Both the position numbers and the translations under genes were made by a program. From an uncultured Actinomycetes bacterium (GTDB lineage Bacteria; Actinomycetota; Acidimicrobiia; Acidimicrobiales; RAAP-2): DNA of 64,000 nt. Numbering within the stretch: the first letter of the stretch is position 1; every line of letters starts with the position of its first letter. The stretch covers positions 1 through 64,000 of the forward strand of contig CAIKUQ010000068.1 in NCBI GenBank assembly GCA_903830655.1, in the 5' to 3' direction. The notes beneath the pieces are model-generated. The model did not search any database. It was not told where the DNA came from and worked only from the letters and a program-made list of their open reading frames with translations. Shown here piece after piece: positions 7,150 to 17,323 of this stretch.

Positions 7150-8451
7150 ATGAAACGCACTCGAGGATTCTTCGCGCTCGTTGGAGCATCCCTGCTCGAC
7201 CTCTTTGATCAGGGCACCGCCTTTGGACGTTTTGCTCTGGTGCACGTTTTGATGATGGCGGGAGATACGCTCGTCACGATTTCGTTGGCGGGCTCGCTAT
7301 TCTTTTCAGTTTCGCCCGATACGGCGAAGATCAAGGTCCTGGCCTACTTAGCTCTCACCATTGCGCCATTCGCCGTCGTGTCACCACTGCTCGGACCATT
7401 GATCGACCGAGCTCGACACGGACGACGCTTTCTGGTCGCTATCTCCGGTGGTGCGAGAGCGCTGCTGTGCTTTTCCATGGCCACACACCTCACCAGTCTG
7501 TGGCTCTTTCCCGAGGCCTTCGTTGTCTTGATTTCGTCCAAGCTCTACGTCGTTACTCGTGGGGCCCTGGTTCCCCAAATGGCACGAACGGAACAATTCG
7601 CTCATCACCGCGCCTCACTGTCACGCGCGGGTTGGCCCTCGTCCGATCCAGATGGCCCCTCGGGTTTCGCAGGTTTCAACGCTCAGCTGACGCTGCTCGG
7701 AACCTTGGCGGGATTTGTGGTGGGTTTCATTGGAGCCGCAATTTTAAAGACGGCCGGCGCCTCATGGGTGCTCTATCTGGCGACAGTGGTCTTTGTGGTG
7801 AGTGTGGGCGCTAGCACGAGATTGGTGGCTCCAAAGAAGGCGAGTAGTGACGGTGCGCAACTCAGTCAACTTGAACGAGATCACATTCGCCTAAATCCAC
7901 TCGGGAACTCCGAGGTGGCCTGGGGACTCTTTGCCGCGACCGCCATGCGCGCGGGCGTGGGCTTTGCCACCTTCCTCTTGGCCTTTGGGCTGAGGCGCGA
8001 ACACGCCAATCTGGGTCTCTACGCCCTGGCGCTATCGGCGAGCGGGGTTGGCTCGATGCTCGGCCTCGCGTTCGTAACTCGGATGCGCACCATACGAAGC
8101 GAGCCCACGCTCTTGTTCGCCGCATTATTTTTTGCCGGTATGGGGGCCTTCTTCGTTTCCTTGCAGCCACTGTTGGGCTGGCAAGTTCTCCTGGCGGGTT
8201 GGCTCGGTTTGGCCGCTTCGGTCCTGCAGCCATCATTTGACTCGTTGACCCAACGCAACATCTCCGAAGGGTCACAAGGTCGTACCTTCGCTCGATTCGC
8301 CGTGCGTCAACAATTGGCGTGGGTCATCGGGGCGTTGGTACCAGTGGCGGTACCGCTGGCCTTTGGCTTTGGTGATCGGATATTGTCGGTGGCGCTCCTT
8401 ATCTCGTCGTTCTGGTACGTGGTCGGACGCAAGCAACGAGCGCCACGGTGA
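7150..8451 (+). CDS. Major facilitator superfamily transporter
   Basis: The product is 434 residues from ATG 7150; in-frame codons before it lie inside the previous gene. About 12 hydrophobic helices are visible. A basic loop after helix 2-3 (PLLGPLIDRARHGRR) matches the MFS motif-A region (G-x-x-x-D-R-x-G-R-R). It resembles drug or metabolite exporters of the MFS_1/MFS_3 type. The operon with the TetR gene suggests inducible export; the substrate cannot be read from sequence. Confidence 0.8.
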   Translation: MKRTRGFFALVGASLLDLFDQGTAFGRFALVHVLMMAGDTLVTISLAGSLFFSVSPDTAKIKVLAYLALTIAPFAVVSPLLGPLIDRARHGRRFLVAISGGARALLCFSMATHLTSLWLFPEAFVVLISSKLYVVTRGALVPQMARTEQFAHHRASLSRAGWPSSDPDGPSGFAGFNAQLTLLGTLAGFVVGFIGAAILKTAGASWVLYLATVVFVVSVGASTRLVAPKKASSDGAQLSQLERDHIRLNPLGNSEVAWGLFAATAMRAGVGFATFLLAFGLRREHANLGLYALALSASGVGSMLGLAFVTRMRTIRSEPTLLFAALFFAGMGAFFVSLQPLLGWQVLLAGWLGLAASVLQPSFDSLTQRNISEGSQGRTFARFAVRQQLAWVIGALVPVAVPLAFGFGDRILSVALLISSFWYVVGRKQRAPR

Positions 8452-8488
8452 CCGGCGCACAGGAAATTACTCCTATGCTGGAACGCCA

Positions 8489-9784
8489 ATGACCCCACGA
8501 AACAAGAAAAAGTCGTTACGCGACATGAGCTTTTTACCGCACATCATTGTGGTGGGCGGTGGCTTCGCGGGTATTGCTACGGCGCGCGGTCTCGCCGACC
8601 GCGGAGTACGGGTCACCATTATTGACAAGCACAATTTTCACACTTTCTTACCCCTGCTGTATCAAGTAGCCACCGCCGGTCTCGAACCCGCCGACGTCGC
8701 GTACCCCATTCGCACCATTTTCGGCAAGAGCCCGAACATCGATTTTCGACACGGCAAGGTAAAAGAGGTTCGCCACGCCGACAATGAAATTGTCCTCGAA
8801 GACGGCGCCGTTCTTGGCTACGACCACTTGGTAGTTGCCACCGGGGCCACGGCCGCCTACTTTGGCATCCCGGGTGCATCGCAGTATTCGCTGCCGCTCT
8901 ATAGCTTGGCGGACGCTCGACGGCTGCGTAATCGACTGTTGCTCTCGCTCGAAGATGCCGAAGTGCGCGCCATTAATGGTCCGGTCACTCTCAATTACGT
9001 CGTGGTGGGGGGTGGCCCCACGGGAGTAGAAATCGCGGGAGCGTTAAGCGAACTGATCCGTTTGGTAATTAAACGAGATGGTCTGCGTATTGACCCCTCT
9101 AGTGTGCACGTCATTCTGGTTGACCGCGAAAAGCGTTTGCTGTTGAATTTTCCCGAGCGGGCCGCGGCGTATGCGCGCATGGAGCTCGACGCCATTGGCG
9201 TGGAAATGGAATTTGACCGTGTGGTGACGGAGGTCACTGATCATTCGATCCGCTTTGCGGACGGACACGAATTAGAGGCCGCGGCCGTCATTTGGGCGGC
9301 CGGAGTTACCTCGGCCGGAACCCTGGCGTATACCTTGAGCGCTCAGTCCGGTCCTGGTGGGCGGGCCCCCGTCGAGGCTGATCTTCGACTCGTGAACTCG
9401 AGCAACGTGTGGGCGGTGGGCGACTCCGCCGCCATTCCGTCGCCCGATGGCTTCTTGCCCCAATTAGCACCAGTCGCGATTCAGTCTGGCGCGAAATGTG
9501 CAGCCAACATCTTGGCGGTCATCAATGGTCAGCCCACGCAACCCATGAAGTACCGGAACAAAGGAATCATGGCGACCATTGGACGCCACGCGGCCGTGGC
9601 GAAGGTCCCGGGAATAGGAATCATCCGAGGGACCGCGGGCTGGTTGGCCTGGCTGGGACTGCACCTTTTCTATCTCGTTGGATTCCGCACCAAGATTCGC
9701 GTGCTCATTAACTGGACCTGGCGCTACTTCGACTGGCCGTCGGGTCCGCGTCTAATTGTCGCCGACGCCGAAACCGCCGAATAG
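8489..9784 (+). CDS. ndh: Type II NADH dehydrogenase (NDH-2)
   Basis: NDH-2 is a single-subunit, non-proton-pumping NADH:quinone oxidoreductase on the inner face of the membrane. About 431 residues run from ATG 8489; another ATG lies at 8525. The FAD-binding Rossmann motif VVGGGFAGIATARGL is at the N terminus and the NADH-binding VVGGGPTGVEIAGAL in the middle. The second FAD motif NVWAVGDSAAI is near residue 310. A hydrophobic C-terminal segment (GWLAWLGLHLFYLVGF) serves as membrane contact, as in the family. A TATGCT box ends nine bases before the start. A terminator hairpin follows. Confidence 0.92.
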   Translation: MTPRNKKKSLRDMSFLPHIIVVGGGFAGIATARGLADRGVRVTIIDKHNFHTFLPLLYQVATAGLEPADVAYPIRTIFGKSPNIDFRHGKVKEVRHADNEIVLEDGAVLGYDHLVVATGATAAYFGIPGASQYSLPLYSLADARRLRNRLLLSLEDAEVRAINGPVTLNYVVVGGGPTGVEIAGALSELIRLVIKRDGLRIDPSSVHVILVDREKRLLLNFPERAAAYARMELDAIGVEMEFDRVVTEVTDHSIRFADGHELEAAAVIWAAGVTSAGTLAYTLSAQSGPGGRAPVEADLRLVNSSNVWAVGDSAAIPSPDGFLPQLAPVAIQSGAKCAANILAVINGQPTQPMKYRNKGIMATIGRHAAVAKVPGIGIIRGTAGWLAWLGLHLFYLVGFRTKIRVLINWTWRYFDWPSGPRLIVADAETAE

Positions 9785-9785
9785 C

Positions 9786-9827
9786 AAAACCCCACCACCC
9801 AACTCCGAAGAGTCCAGTGGCGGGGTT
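9786..9827. terminator. Bidirectional terminator hairpin between ndh and pckG
   Basis: AACCCCACCAC (9788-9798) pairs with GTGGCGGGGTT (9817-9827) with one A-C mismatch. The hairpin sits between two convergent stops in a 48-base gap, with an A run on the left that gives T on the minus strand. It could end both transcripts. Confidence 0.65.
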
Positions 9828-9832
9828 GGGCT

Positions 9833-11620
9833 TTACTTCAGCGCTGATTCGAGTTCGTTTACTAACTGATTCAAACGTTCAGGGGTGCGGCTTTTGAACT
9901 GGGCGAGGTGTTCGCGGATGAGGGGTACTTCGGCGCGCCAGTCATCGTGGTTCACCGCCAACAATTCAGCCATGTCATCGGCACTGACACTCAGGCCTTC
10001 AATATCAATGGCCCCTTGAGTCGGCACGTAGCCAATGGCGGTATCGATGGCCTCTCCACGTCCGGCGCTGCGGTCAAAGACCCACTCGAGAACACGGCTG
10101 TTCTCGCCGTATCCGGGCCAGAGCCAACGGCCATCTTCACCTTTGCGAAACCAGTTGACGTAAAAGATTTTGGGTAGCGCCGACTCGCCGTACTTCTGGG
10201 CGAAGCTGAGCCAGTGGGCAAAATAGTCGCCGAAGTTGTATCCGCAAAAGGGGAGCATCGCAAAGGGGTCACGACGCAGGTTGCCAACGGCGCCGGTGGC
10301 CGCGGCGGTGGTCTCCGAGGCCATGATCGATCCCAAGAAAACCCCGTGGTCCCAAGACTTGGACTGGAAGACGAGAGGAATGGTGTTCGCTCGACGGCCG
10401 CCAAAGAGAATTGCGTCAATGGGAACGCCCGTGGGATCTTGCCACTCGGGTGCGATGGCGGGGTCCTGACTGGCCGGTGCGGTGAAACGAGAGTTGGGGT
10501 GAGCGGCGGGCGTTCCCAGAGCGGGGCTCCAGGCTTGACCCTTCCAGTCGGTGAGGCCGGCGGGTGCTTCACCCAAACCTTCCCACCAGACGTCACCGTC
10601 GGCGGTGAGGGCAACATTGGTGAAGATGGTGTTCGCCTCAATCGAATACATCGCGTTGGGGTTGGTTTGCATGTTCGTGCCAGGCGCGACACCGAAGAAT
10701 CCGGCCTCGGGGTTGATGGCGTAGAGGCGCCCATCGGCACCGGGCTTCATCCAACAGATGTCGTCGCCAACGGTTTCGACCTTCCAGCCCGGTAGAGATG
10801 GCACGAGCATGGCGAGGTTGGTTTTGCCACAGGCCGAGGGAAAGGCTCCCGCCACGTAGCGTGATTCACCCTGGGGCGAAGTCAGTTTCAAAATAAGCAT
10901 GTGCTCAGCGAGCCAGCCATCGGTGTGGGCCATGTTCGAGGCAATCCGCAGCGCGAAACATTTCTTGCCCAGCAGGGCGTTGCCGCCGTAACCCGAACCG
11001 TAGGAGATGATTTCCTTGGTCTCGGGGAAGTGCACGATGTACTTGGTGTCGTTGCAGGGCCACTTCACGTCAGCTTGACCGGGCGCGAGGGGTGCGCCCA
11101 CCGAGTGCAAGCAAGGCACAAATTCGCCCTGCTCGCCGAGTACTTCGAGAGCACCGGTGCCCATGCGAGTCATAATCTTCATCGACACCGCGACGTAGGC
11201 GGAGTCGGTGATCTCGACTCCGATGTGGGCGATTGGCGATCCGAGCGGTCCCATCGAGAAGGGGACCACGTACATGGTGCGGCCCTTCATCGAGCCGGCG
11301 AACAGACCCTTCAAGGTGGCGCGCATCTCGGCGGGGGCGACCCAGTTATTGTTCGGGCCGGCATCTTCTTGGTTCTCAGCACAGATGTAGGTGCGATCTT
11401 CGACGCGAGCGACGTCGCTCGGATCAGAGGTGGCGTAGTAGGAATTCGGGCGTTTTGCCTCGTTCAACTTTATGAAAGTGCCCGTTTCTTCCAATTCTTG
11501 GCACAAACGGTTGTATTCTTCTTCAGTGCCATTGCACCAATAGATACGATCGGGGGTAGTGAGTTTTGCAACCTCTTCCACCCAGGCAATTAACTTCTTA
11601 TTGTTCGTCGGGTATGCCAC
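9833..11620 (-). CDS. pckG: Phosphoenolpyruvate carboxykinase (GTP)
   Basis: PEPCK converts oxaloacetate and GTP to PEP, CO2 and GDP; it is the entry to gluconeogenesis or, in reverse, anaplerosis. The 595-residue length is typical of the GTP class. The P-loop/kinase-1a motif [13 protein letters not shown] lies near residue 260 and holds the reactive Cys of GTP-type enzymes. It is followed by the metal-site GDDICWM and [15 protein letters not shown]. The nucleotide-site HPNSRFTAP is also present. The start is GTG 11618-11620. It is divergent from thiL and convergent with ndh. Confidence 0.96.
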   Translation of the reverse strand: MAYPTNNKKLIAWVEEVAKLTTPDRIYWCNGTEEEYNRLCQELEETGTFIKLNEAKRPNSYYATSDPSDVARVEDRTYICAENQEDAGPNNNWVAPAEMRATLKGLFAGSMKGRTMYVVPFSMGPLGSPIAHIGVEITDSAYVAVSMKIMTRMGTGALEVLGEQGEFVPCLHSVGAPLAPGQADVKWPCNDTKYIVHFPETKEIISYGSGYGGNALLGKKCFALRIASNMAHTDGWLAEHMLILKLTSPQGESRYVAGAFPSACGKTNLAMLVPSLPGWKVETVGDDICWMKPGADGRLYAINPEAGFFGVAPGTNMQTNPNAMYSIEANTIFTNVALTADGDVWWEGLGEAPAGLTDWKGQAWSPALGTPAAHPNSRFTAPASQDPAIAPEWQDPTGVPIDAILFGGRRANTIPLVFQSKSWDHGVFLGSIMASETTAAATGAVGNLRRDPFAMLPFCGYNFGDYFAHWLSFAQKYGESALPKIFYVNWFRKGEDGRWLWPGYGENSRVLEWVFDRSAGRGEAIDTAIGYVPTQGAIDIEGLSVSADDMAELLAVNHDDWRAEVPLIREHLAQFKSRTPERLNQLVNELESALK

Positions 11621-11677
11621 TGCGTGTCCCTTCGGTCTGCGCGGCGCCTCGTTGCACCGTGCTTCACTGTGACGGCC

Positions 11678-12622
11678 ATGCCCCCCACTGACAGAATCTC
11701 AGACGACTCTGGTCAACGGGAAGATGCCGTTCTAAAGGCTATCTCCCGCATCGTTTCGGCATCGCACATTCCCGCCGGTGAAGTACATATTGGTGACGAC
11801 GCCGCCGTGCTAGAACCAACGGTCGGAAGCACGGTAATTTCAACGGATGTGAGTGTTTGGGGCATTCACCTCGACCCTAAATTCTTTTCACTGCACGACT
11901 TTGGTTATAAATCTGTGGCCGCGGCCGTCTCGGACCTTGCGGCAATGGGTGCGCGGCCCGAAGCGTGCGTCATTGCTGTAACCGCTCCCAAAGGAACTGA
12001 CCTCATTGCAATTCACCAGGGGATCGCCGAGGCGGCACTCATGACTTCATGCCCGGTGGTCGGTGGAGACTTGAGTACGGGCAACGACATCACCCTCGCG
12101 GTGACCGTCGTGGGAGAGTGCCCCGATTCAAAACCAATCTTGCGTTCGGGCGCGAAGGTGGGAGAATTTATCTTCGTCACCGGACCACTAGGACGAGCAT
12201 CGGCGGGCCTGCGCCTGCGCCGCGCCGGAGCTGACCTTGATAACGAATTGGTCTTAGCTCAGCGACGCCCCTATCCGAGACTTCGTGAAGGGCTTACCGC
12301 GCGGGACGCAAACGTGAGCGCGATGATGGACCTCTCCGACGGCTTGGCCCTGGACCTGAATCGAATGGCCGACGCCTCGGGCGTGGGATTCGAGTTGGAC
12401 CAAGTTCCAGTGGCCGATGGCGCCACGCTCGAAGAGGCCCTGAGCGGAGGAGAGGATTACGAGTTGATTATCGTGACACCCGACCCTGAAACATTGCTCC
12501 ATCTTTCAAAGGAGCGTTCACAGATTCAGCCAATTTTGATTGGGCGCACGGTTTCTGACACCTCGGTGCGGAACTTCGAGGGACAGCCACTCACACCCAG
12601 AGGGTGGCAGCATTCGCTGTAA
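11678..12622 (+). CDS. thiL: Thiamine-monophosphate kinase
   Basis: ThiL phosphorylates thiamine monophosphate to the cofactor thiamine diphosphate. The ~314-residue product shows the family motifs: [10 protein letters not shown] (ATP/Mg site), [35 protein letters not shown] and GGEDYELI. Start ATG 11678 is chosen because the family begins shortly before the first helix; an in-frame codon at 11624 would add an unrelated Arg-rich stretch. It is the only thiamine gene in the window and lies before convergent rpmB. Confidence 0.93.
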   Translation: MPPTDRISDDSGQREDAVLKAISRIVSASHIPAGEVHIGDDAAVLEPTVGSTVISTDVSVWGIHLDPKFFSLHDFGYKSVAAAVSDLAAMGARPEACVIAVTAPKGTDLIAIHQGIAEAALMTSCPVVGGDLSTGNDITLAVTVVGECPDSKPILRSGAKVGEFIFVTGPLGRASAGLRLRRAGADLDNELVLAQRRPYPRLREGLTARDANVSAMMDLSDGLALDLNRMADASGVGFELDQVPVADGATLEEALSGGEDYELIIVTPDPETLLHLSKERSQIQPILIGRTVSDTSVRNFEGQPLTPRGWQHSL

Positions 12623-12647
12623 CTAAGAACGATTTCCCAGCGGGAAA

Positions 12648-12863
12648 TTATGCGTTGAGGCTGGCCTTGCCACGTGAAGGCTTGGTGACCTTGCCCGATC
12701 GCAAGCAACCAGTGCATACATTGAGGCGGACGGGAGTGCCCTTAACCAAGGCACGCACACGCTGAATATTCGGGTTCCAACGACGCTTGGTGCGACGGTG
12801 GGAGTGCGAAACGTTCATGCCGAATGAGGGCTTCTTGCCGCAGATTTCGCAGACTGACGCCAT
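12648..12863 (-). CDS. rpmB: 50S ribosomal protein L28
   Basis: A 71-residue L28. The start is ATG 12861-12863, seven bases after AAGGAG; the ATG six bases upstream lies too close to that site. [12 protein letters not shown] and CTGCLRSGK provide two CxxC pairs, so this is a zinc-binding (C+) L28. The basic middle ([14 protein letters not shown]) contacts rRNA. It is divergent from the fakA-like gene. Confidence 0.96.
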   Translation of the reverse strand: MASVCEICGKKPSFGMNVSHSHRRTKRRWNPNIQRVRALVKGTPVRLNVCTGCLRSGKVTKPSRGKASLNA

Positions 12864-12911
12864 GTGCATTCTCCTTAAAAGTCCGACATACGCCGGAAAG
12901 ACTGGATGACC

Positions 12912-12921
12912 ATTGTAGCAT
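12912..12921. promoter_or_regulatory. Overlapping divergent -10 boxes for rpmB and fakA-like gene
   Basis: On the minus strand TACAAT (complement of 12912-12917) lies about 50 bases before the rpmB start. On the plus strand TAGCAT (12916-12921) lies eight bases before ATG 12930. The two boxes share bases, so the genes may compete for polymerase. Confidence 0.35.
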
Positions 12922-12929
12922 CGTCAGCA

Positions 12930-14537
12930 ATGTCCACGTCCAATCAATTCGGCGCCGGTGACCTTCGGGCGCTGATGGAGACCTTTGCGGGACTACTCGA
13001 TAGCCATAAAGAGGTCATAAATTACCTGAACGTCTACCCGGTCCCCGACGGGGACACCGGAACCAATATGGCCCTGACCCTGGCTTCGGTGGTCTCGGCC
13101 CTGGGCGAGCTCCCCGCGGACGCCCCTATGGCCAGCGTGAAAAAAGCAATCGCTCACGGATCTCTCATGGGGGCACGAGGCAATTCGGGGGTCATCTTGA
13201 GCCAGCTCCTGCGCGGACTGGTGGCGGAGTTCGAAGAAGAGGTGACCGCCGGGCACTTGCTCGAGGCGCTCGCCAACGCCAACCGCCTCGCTCGCGAAGC
13301 GGTGGTGCGCCCAATCGAAGGAACCATTCTCTCCGTCGCCCTGGGGGCAGTGGAGGGCGCGCGAGAGCATTCCTCCACCCTCGAAGCGGTAGTGCGCGGA
13401 GCGCTCGACGGGGCCCAGGCTGCGCTGGCCCACACCCCCGAACAACTCGATGTTCTCAAAAAGGCTGGCGTGGTCGACTCGGGAGGAACGGGACTGGTCT
13501 TGTTCTTTGACGCTCTCGCCACCGTGCTCTACGGTGACCCCCTTCCGGAACCACCGGCGGTCTCGTCGATCACTCGCACTATCGAAAACATCGCCACCGG
13601 TTACAGCGTGGCTGAACTTTCACACGAGGTGATGTTCTTGCTCAGCGCCGATGATGCGCCAATGCTCGACTTTCGAGCCAGCTGGGCCGAGATTGGTGAC
13701 TCCATAGTCATCGTGGGGGGCGATGGCCTCTTCAACTGTCATATCCACACCGATGATGTTGACGCGGCGGTCGCGGCGGGCGAATCGGCGGGAACACTGA
13801 GCGAAATTCGCATAACCAAACTGAGCGATGTTGACGAAGAGGTCAGCTGGGTTGCCGAGGGCAATCTGCGCACCCCCGCGCCGCATACCGCTGTCGTTGC
13901 GGTAGCCCTGGGAGCGGGAACGAGTGCGCTCATGAGCTCCCTGGGTGCGCGAGAGGTGGTGAGCGGGGGACAGACCATGAACCCGTCGACCGCGGACCTG
14001 GTGGCGGCGGTTCTGGCTACGGGGTCTGCGTTCGTAGCGATTTTGCCCAATAACAAAAACATCATCCCGGTCGCCGAGCAGGTCAATGGTCTCGTCGAAG
14101 TCGAGGTGTCGGTGGTCGCGACGACCTCGGTGGTTGAAGGACTCGCCGCGCTCATTGCCTACCGCCCCGACGCGAGCCTCGCCCAGAACATCAACTCGAT
14201 GAACGCCGCCAAAGGCGACGTCACGAGCGCGGAGGTAACGCAATCGGTGCGAGGCACCGTTTCTGACGTTGGTGAGGTCAAGGTTGGAGATTGGATTGGC
14301 CTCGGGCCCGAGGGAATCTCCTCAATTGGGGAGTCGGTGCTAGCCGCGTCTTCGGGATTATTGAACTCGGTACTGACACCCACGAGCGAAATCCTCACCA
14401 TCATTGAAGGATCTGACGCTCACGGAGACGACACCGCGGCGATCTTGCGCTTCGTGGCCGAAACATTCCCCGAGGTGGAGGTAGAGGTTCACCGCGGTGG
14501 CCAACCCCTCTACCCCTACTACTTCGGCATTGAATAA
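12930..14537 (+). CDS. DAK2-domain fatty acid kinase-like protein (FakA/YloV family)
   Basis: FakA phosphorylates exogenous fatty acids held by FakB (DegV) proteins. From ATG 12930 the product is ~535 residues; ATG 12906 (eight codons earlier, after GGAAAG) is also possible. The N-terminal Dak2 nucleotide domain shows YPVPDGDTGTNMALT with the metal-binding Asp cluster, then GARGNSGVILSQLLRG. A middle linker and a C-terminal DegV-like half (NMNAAKGD, HRGGQPLYPYYFGIE) complete the family layout. It precedes recG, as in many Gram-positives. No fakB lies in the window, so lipid supply to plsX is inference. Confidence 0.85.
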   Translation: MSTSNQFGAGDLRALMETFAGLLDSHKEVINYLNVYPVPDGDTGTNMALTLASVVSALGELPADAPMASVKKAIAHGSLMGARGNSGVILSQLLRGLVAEFEEEVTAGHLLEALANANRLAREAVVRPIEGTILSVALGAVEGAREHSSTLEAVVRGALDGAQAALAHTPEQLDVLKKAGVVDSGGTGLVLFFDALATVLYGDPLPEPPAVSSITRTIENIATGYSVAELSHEVMFLLSADDAPMLDFRASWAEIGDSIVIVGGDGLFNCHIHTDDVDAAVAAGESAGTLSEIRITKLSDVDEEVSWVAEGNLRTPAPHTAVVAVALGAGTSALMSSLGAREVVSGGQTMNPSTADLVAAVLATGSAFVAILPNNKNIIPVAEQVNGLVEVEVSVVATTSVVEGLAALIAYRPDASLAQNINSMNAAKGDVTSAEVTQSVRGTVSDVGEVKVGDWIGLGPEGISSIGESVLAASSGLLNSVLTPTSEILTIIEGSDAHGDDTAAILRFVAETFPEVEVEVHRGGQPLYPYYFGIE

Positions 14538-14568
14538 GTTCTGGTCTCGAAGTCGGGTCCAGATTCTT

Positions 14569-14574
14569 TAGGCT
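14569..14574 (+). promoter_or_regulatory. Leaderless -10 box before recG
   Basis: TAGGCT is followed by six bases and ATG 14581, matching the TANNNT-N6-start pattern found at many genes here. It favours ATG 14581 over GTG 14575. Confidence 0.5.
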
Positions 14575-14580
14575 GTGGCA

Positions 14581-16779
14581 ATGGAAGAGTCGACGCGCCC
14601 CCTGGCTGCACTGGCGGAGGTCTCAGTTGAGCGGCTGCGCACCATTGGCGCCAAACGTACTGCCGCTCTGGCGGAGTTGGGCATATCCAATGTCTTTGAC
14701 CTTTTAACCTGGTACCCGCGTCGGTACATTGATCGCACCAAACAGGTCGACCTCAGCGACTTAACGGTCGGCGACGAGGCGGCGGTCTTTGGCGAGGTGA
14801 CGAAGTGCCGTTCGGCTCGCATGAAGAATGGCAAGCCCATGGTGACGCTCGAGGTAAAAGATGGCTCGCACACCCTGGGCGTAGTCTTTTTTAACCAGGC
14901 CTGGAGAGAGCGCCAACTTCCCGTCGGTACCCAAGCGATGTTCTTTGGCAAGGTGGGCGAGTTTCGCGACCAGCGCCAGATGAGTAACCCGGTGGTCGAC
15001 GTCATTGTGGGCCTGCTCAACGAGGACCGCGACCCGGGCCGGGTGGGGCGCATTGTGCCGATTTATCCCGCATCGGGTAAGGCGGGGTTGACCAGCTGGG
15101 AGCTGGGTGGATTCATCGAAGAATCGCTGCGCCGAGCCGGTGAAATTAGTGACCCGCTGGCGAATGCGCGCCGTGCATCGATTGGGGTTGTCGAACGTTC
15201 GAGAGCCATGCATGACATTCACCTGCCCGCAGATCTGAGTGACGTCGCACCGGCGAGAAGGCGACTGGCCTTCGATGAGTTTTGGCGCCTCCAGTTACTA
15301 CTCGCCCTGCGCAGGAAGAGGCTGGAAGAGAGCGCCACGGGCATCAGTCACCTGGTCCTCGACGCCGACCTCGAGGTAGCACCCGGTTCGCCTCTCGTGG
15401 CTGGCGACTCCCTCGTTCGCCAATTCATCGCCCAACATCGATTCGCGCTCACCGGGGCCCAGCGTCGGGTGCTGCTCGAGATTGCCCAGGACCTTCGTTC
15501 CGGGTTGCCGATGCACCGACTTTTGCAAGGTGACGTTGGTTCGGGTAAGACCCTGGTCGCATTGACCGCCATGTTGGCCGTGCGCGGTGGGGGTCACCAG
15601 AGTGCGTTGATGGCCCCGACCGAGGTTTTAGCTGAGCAGCACGCGACTTCGCTTCGTCGAGACTTGCTCGGACTGCGCATCCCCGATGAAGCTGTTCTGA
15701 GTGGTTCGCGAGAAATTGTGGTGGCTCTGCTAACGGGAAGCACTCGAGCGAGGGAGCGTCAAACAGTTCTTGATGGAGTGGCGACCGGGGCGATTGACAT
15801 CGTGGTGGGGACGCACGCGCTGTTAAACGATGAGTTGCAGTTTGGTTCTCTGGGCCTGATTGTGATTGATGAGCAACACCGCTTTGGTGTTGAACAGCGC
15901 GCCCGGCTCCGAGAGAACGCGAAAGCGCACTCGAAGTCCAGCAGTGATCCGGACCTCTTGGTGATGACCGCGACGCCCATTCCGCGAACGGCGGCGATGG
16001 TGGTTTTTGGCGACCTTGATATTTCCACCATTGATGAGATGCCCGTTGGTCGCTTGCCCATTGAAACCCTCTGGGCTGACAACGAGAAAAAGATTGCGAG
16101 TTGTTGGCAGCGGGTGCGCGATGAGGTACAGAGCGGACATCGCGTCTACGTGGTCTGTCCCTTGGTGGACGGATCGAGCAAGGTTGAAGCCACCAGTGCT
16201 ACCGATGAGCGTTCACGACTGGCCATGGGCGAACTACGAGGACTCAGTGTTGGGTTACTCCACGGACAGATGAAGCCCGAAGAAAAAGAAATCGTGATGC
16301 AACAGTTCCGCACCGGCGAGATCCAGGTCTTAGTTGCCACCACAGTGATTGAAGTTGGGGTCGATGTTTCACAGGCGACCGTGATCGTTATTGAAGACGC
16401 CTGGCGCTTTGGCCTGGCTCAGTTACACCAATTACGTGGGCGAGTCGGGCGCGGCCCCGATCAGAGCTATTGCTATCTCTTGGGACCAGCCCCCAGTGAC
16501 GAGTCGGCAATTCGACTGGACGCACTCGTGGCCACCAACGACGGATTCTCTCTCGCCGAGACGGACTTGGCGCTGCGTGGAGAGGGCACCCTCTTGGGTG
16601 CGCGCCAGCGTGGGCGAAGTGACCTCATCTTGGCCTCACTACAAGACGACCTCGACCTCTTAGAGGCGGCCCGCGAGGTGGCCTATGAAATGGTCGCCGC
16701 TGGTGACATCTCGGGTATGGAAGAGGAACTTCGCCTGTTTGTCGATGAGGCCGAAGCGACCTACTTGTTCCGCTCCTAG
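14581..16779 (+). CDS. recG: ATP-dependent DNA helicase RecG
   Basis: RecG remodels stalled forks, branch-migrates Holliday junctions and unwinds R-loops. The ~732-residue product has the N-terminal wedge/OB domain (FDLLTWYPRRYID, FFNQAWRERQL). The helicase motifs follow: GDVGSGKTLVAL (motif I, near residue 317), MAPTEVLAEQH (Ia), VIDEQHRFGVEQR (II, DEQH-type), MTATPIPRTAAM (III), EVGVDVSQATVIVIEDAWRF (V) and QLHQLRGRVGRG (VI). The last two are diagnostic of RecG/Mfd. Start ATG 14581 fits the leaderless box; GTG 14575 is two codons upstream. Confidence 0.96.
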   Translation: MEESTRPLAALAEVSVERLRTIGAKRTAALAELGISNVFDLLTWYPRRYIDRTKQVDLSDLTVGDEAAVFGEVTKCRSARMKNGKPMVTLEVKDGSHTLGVVFFNQAWRERQLPVGTQAMFFGKVGEFRDQRQMSNPVVDVIVGLLNEDRDPGRVGRIVPIYPASGKAGLTSWELGGFIEESLRRAGEISDPLANARRASIGVVERSRAMHDIHLPADLSDVAPARRRLAFDEFWRLQLLLALRRKRLEESATGISHLVLDADLEVAPGSPLVAGDSLVRQFIAQHRFALTGAQRRVLLEIAQDLRSGLPMHRLLQGDVGSGKTLVALTAMLAVRGGGHQSALMAPTEVLAEQHATSLRRDLLGLRIPDEAVLSGSREIVVALLTGSTRARERQTVLDGVATGAIDIVVGTHALLNDELQFGSLGLIVIDEQHRFGVEQRARLRENAKAHSKSSSDPDLLVMTATPIPRTAAMVVFGDLDISTIDEMPVGRLPIETLWADNEKKIASCWQRVRDEVQSGHRVYVVCPLVDGSSKVEATSATDERSRLAMGELRGLSVGLLHGQMKPEEKEIVMQQFRTGEIQVLVATTVIEVGVDVSQATVIVIEDAWRFGLAQLHQLRGRVGRGPDQSYCYLLGPAPSDESAIRLDALVATNDGFSLAETDLALRGEGTLLGARQRGRSDLILASLQDDLDLLEAAREVAYEMVAAGDISGMEEELRLFVDEAEATYLFRS

Positions 16780-16783
16780 GCAA

Positions 16784-16789
16784 TACCCT
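16784..16789 (+). promoter_or_regulatory. Leaderless -10 box before rsmD
   Basis: TACCCT is followed by six bases and GTG 16796. There is no good ribosome-binding site for rsmD, so internal leaderless transcription is plausible. Confidence 0.4.
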
Positions 16790-16795
16790 TGAGGG

Positions 16796-17323
16796 GTGAG
16801 AGTAATTGCCGGTAGTGCAAGAGGGCAGCAGCTCAAGGCGAAATTGCCCGAGAAGGTTCGCCCAACGACTGACTTTGCGCGTGAGGCGATTTTCTCGATG
16901 CTCGAAGCGCGAGGTGGTCTGGTGGGCCTGACCGTATGCGATCTGTACTGCGGGTCGGGTGCCCTCGGCATTGAAGCGTTGAGTCGTGGGGCCGAGCACG
17001 TCTACTTCTATGACTCGGACCCCAAGTGCCTGGCGGCCGCTAAGGAAAACTACGAGGGCGTCAACGTCGAGGGGCAAGCGCACTTCGTGCGCGCCAGCTT
17101 GCCCATCTGGACCCCACCCAGTGAGGTCGACCTCATCTTGGCCGACCCGCCCTATGGTCCTATGGACCTCGCGGGGTTACTTCACGGGATTAAATCCGAA
17201 CGGGTCGTGGTGGAAAATGATCGCTTCATGGAAGCGCCGGTGGGCTGGACTGTAACGAAAGAGAAGAGATACGGCACTACGCTGGTTACGATTCTCGAAC
17301 CCTCGGAGGAAGTATCCGCATGA
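16796..17323 (+). CDS. rsmD: 16S rRNA (guanine-966-N2) methyltransferase RsmD
   Basis: A 175-residue SAM-dependent methyltransferase acting on 16S rRNA during 30S assembly. It has the RsmD N terminus (MRVIAGSARGQQLKA), the SAM motif CDLYCGSGALGIEALSRGA, and the catalytic LADPPYG (N/D-PP-Y) of N2-guanine methylases. It overlaps coaD by ATGA at 17320, the usual rsmD-coaD pair. Confidence 0.94.
   Translation: MRVIAGSARGQQLKAKLPEKVRPTTDFAREAIFSMLEARGGLVGLTVCDLYCGSGALGIEALSRGAEHVYFYDSDPKCLAAAKENYEGVNVEGQAHFVRASLPIWTPPSEVDLILADPPYGPMDLAGLLHGIKSERVVVENDRFMEAPVGWTVTKEKRYGTTLVTILEPSEEVSA

Noticed and set aside
10214-11593. Long plus-strand open frames opposite pckG
   Set aside because: They lie wholly inside the PEPCK gene on the other strand, have no ribosome-binding sites and encode low-complexity Gly/Arg/His-rich sequence typical of antisense frames.
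13620-14243. Minus-strand open frames opposite the fakA-like gene
   Set aside because: Arg/His-rich antisense translations of a confident gene with no start signals.
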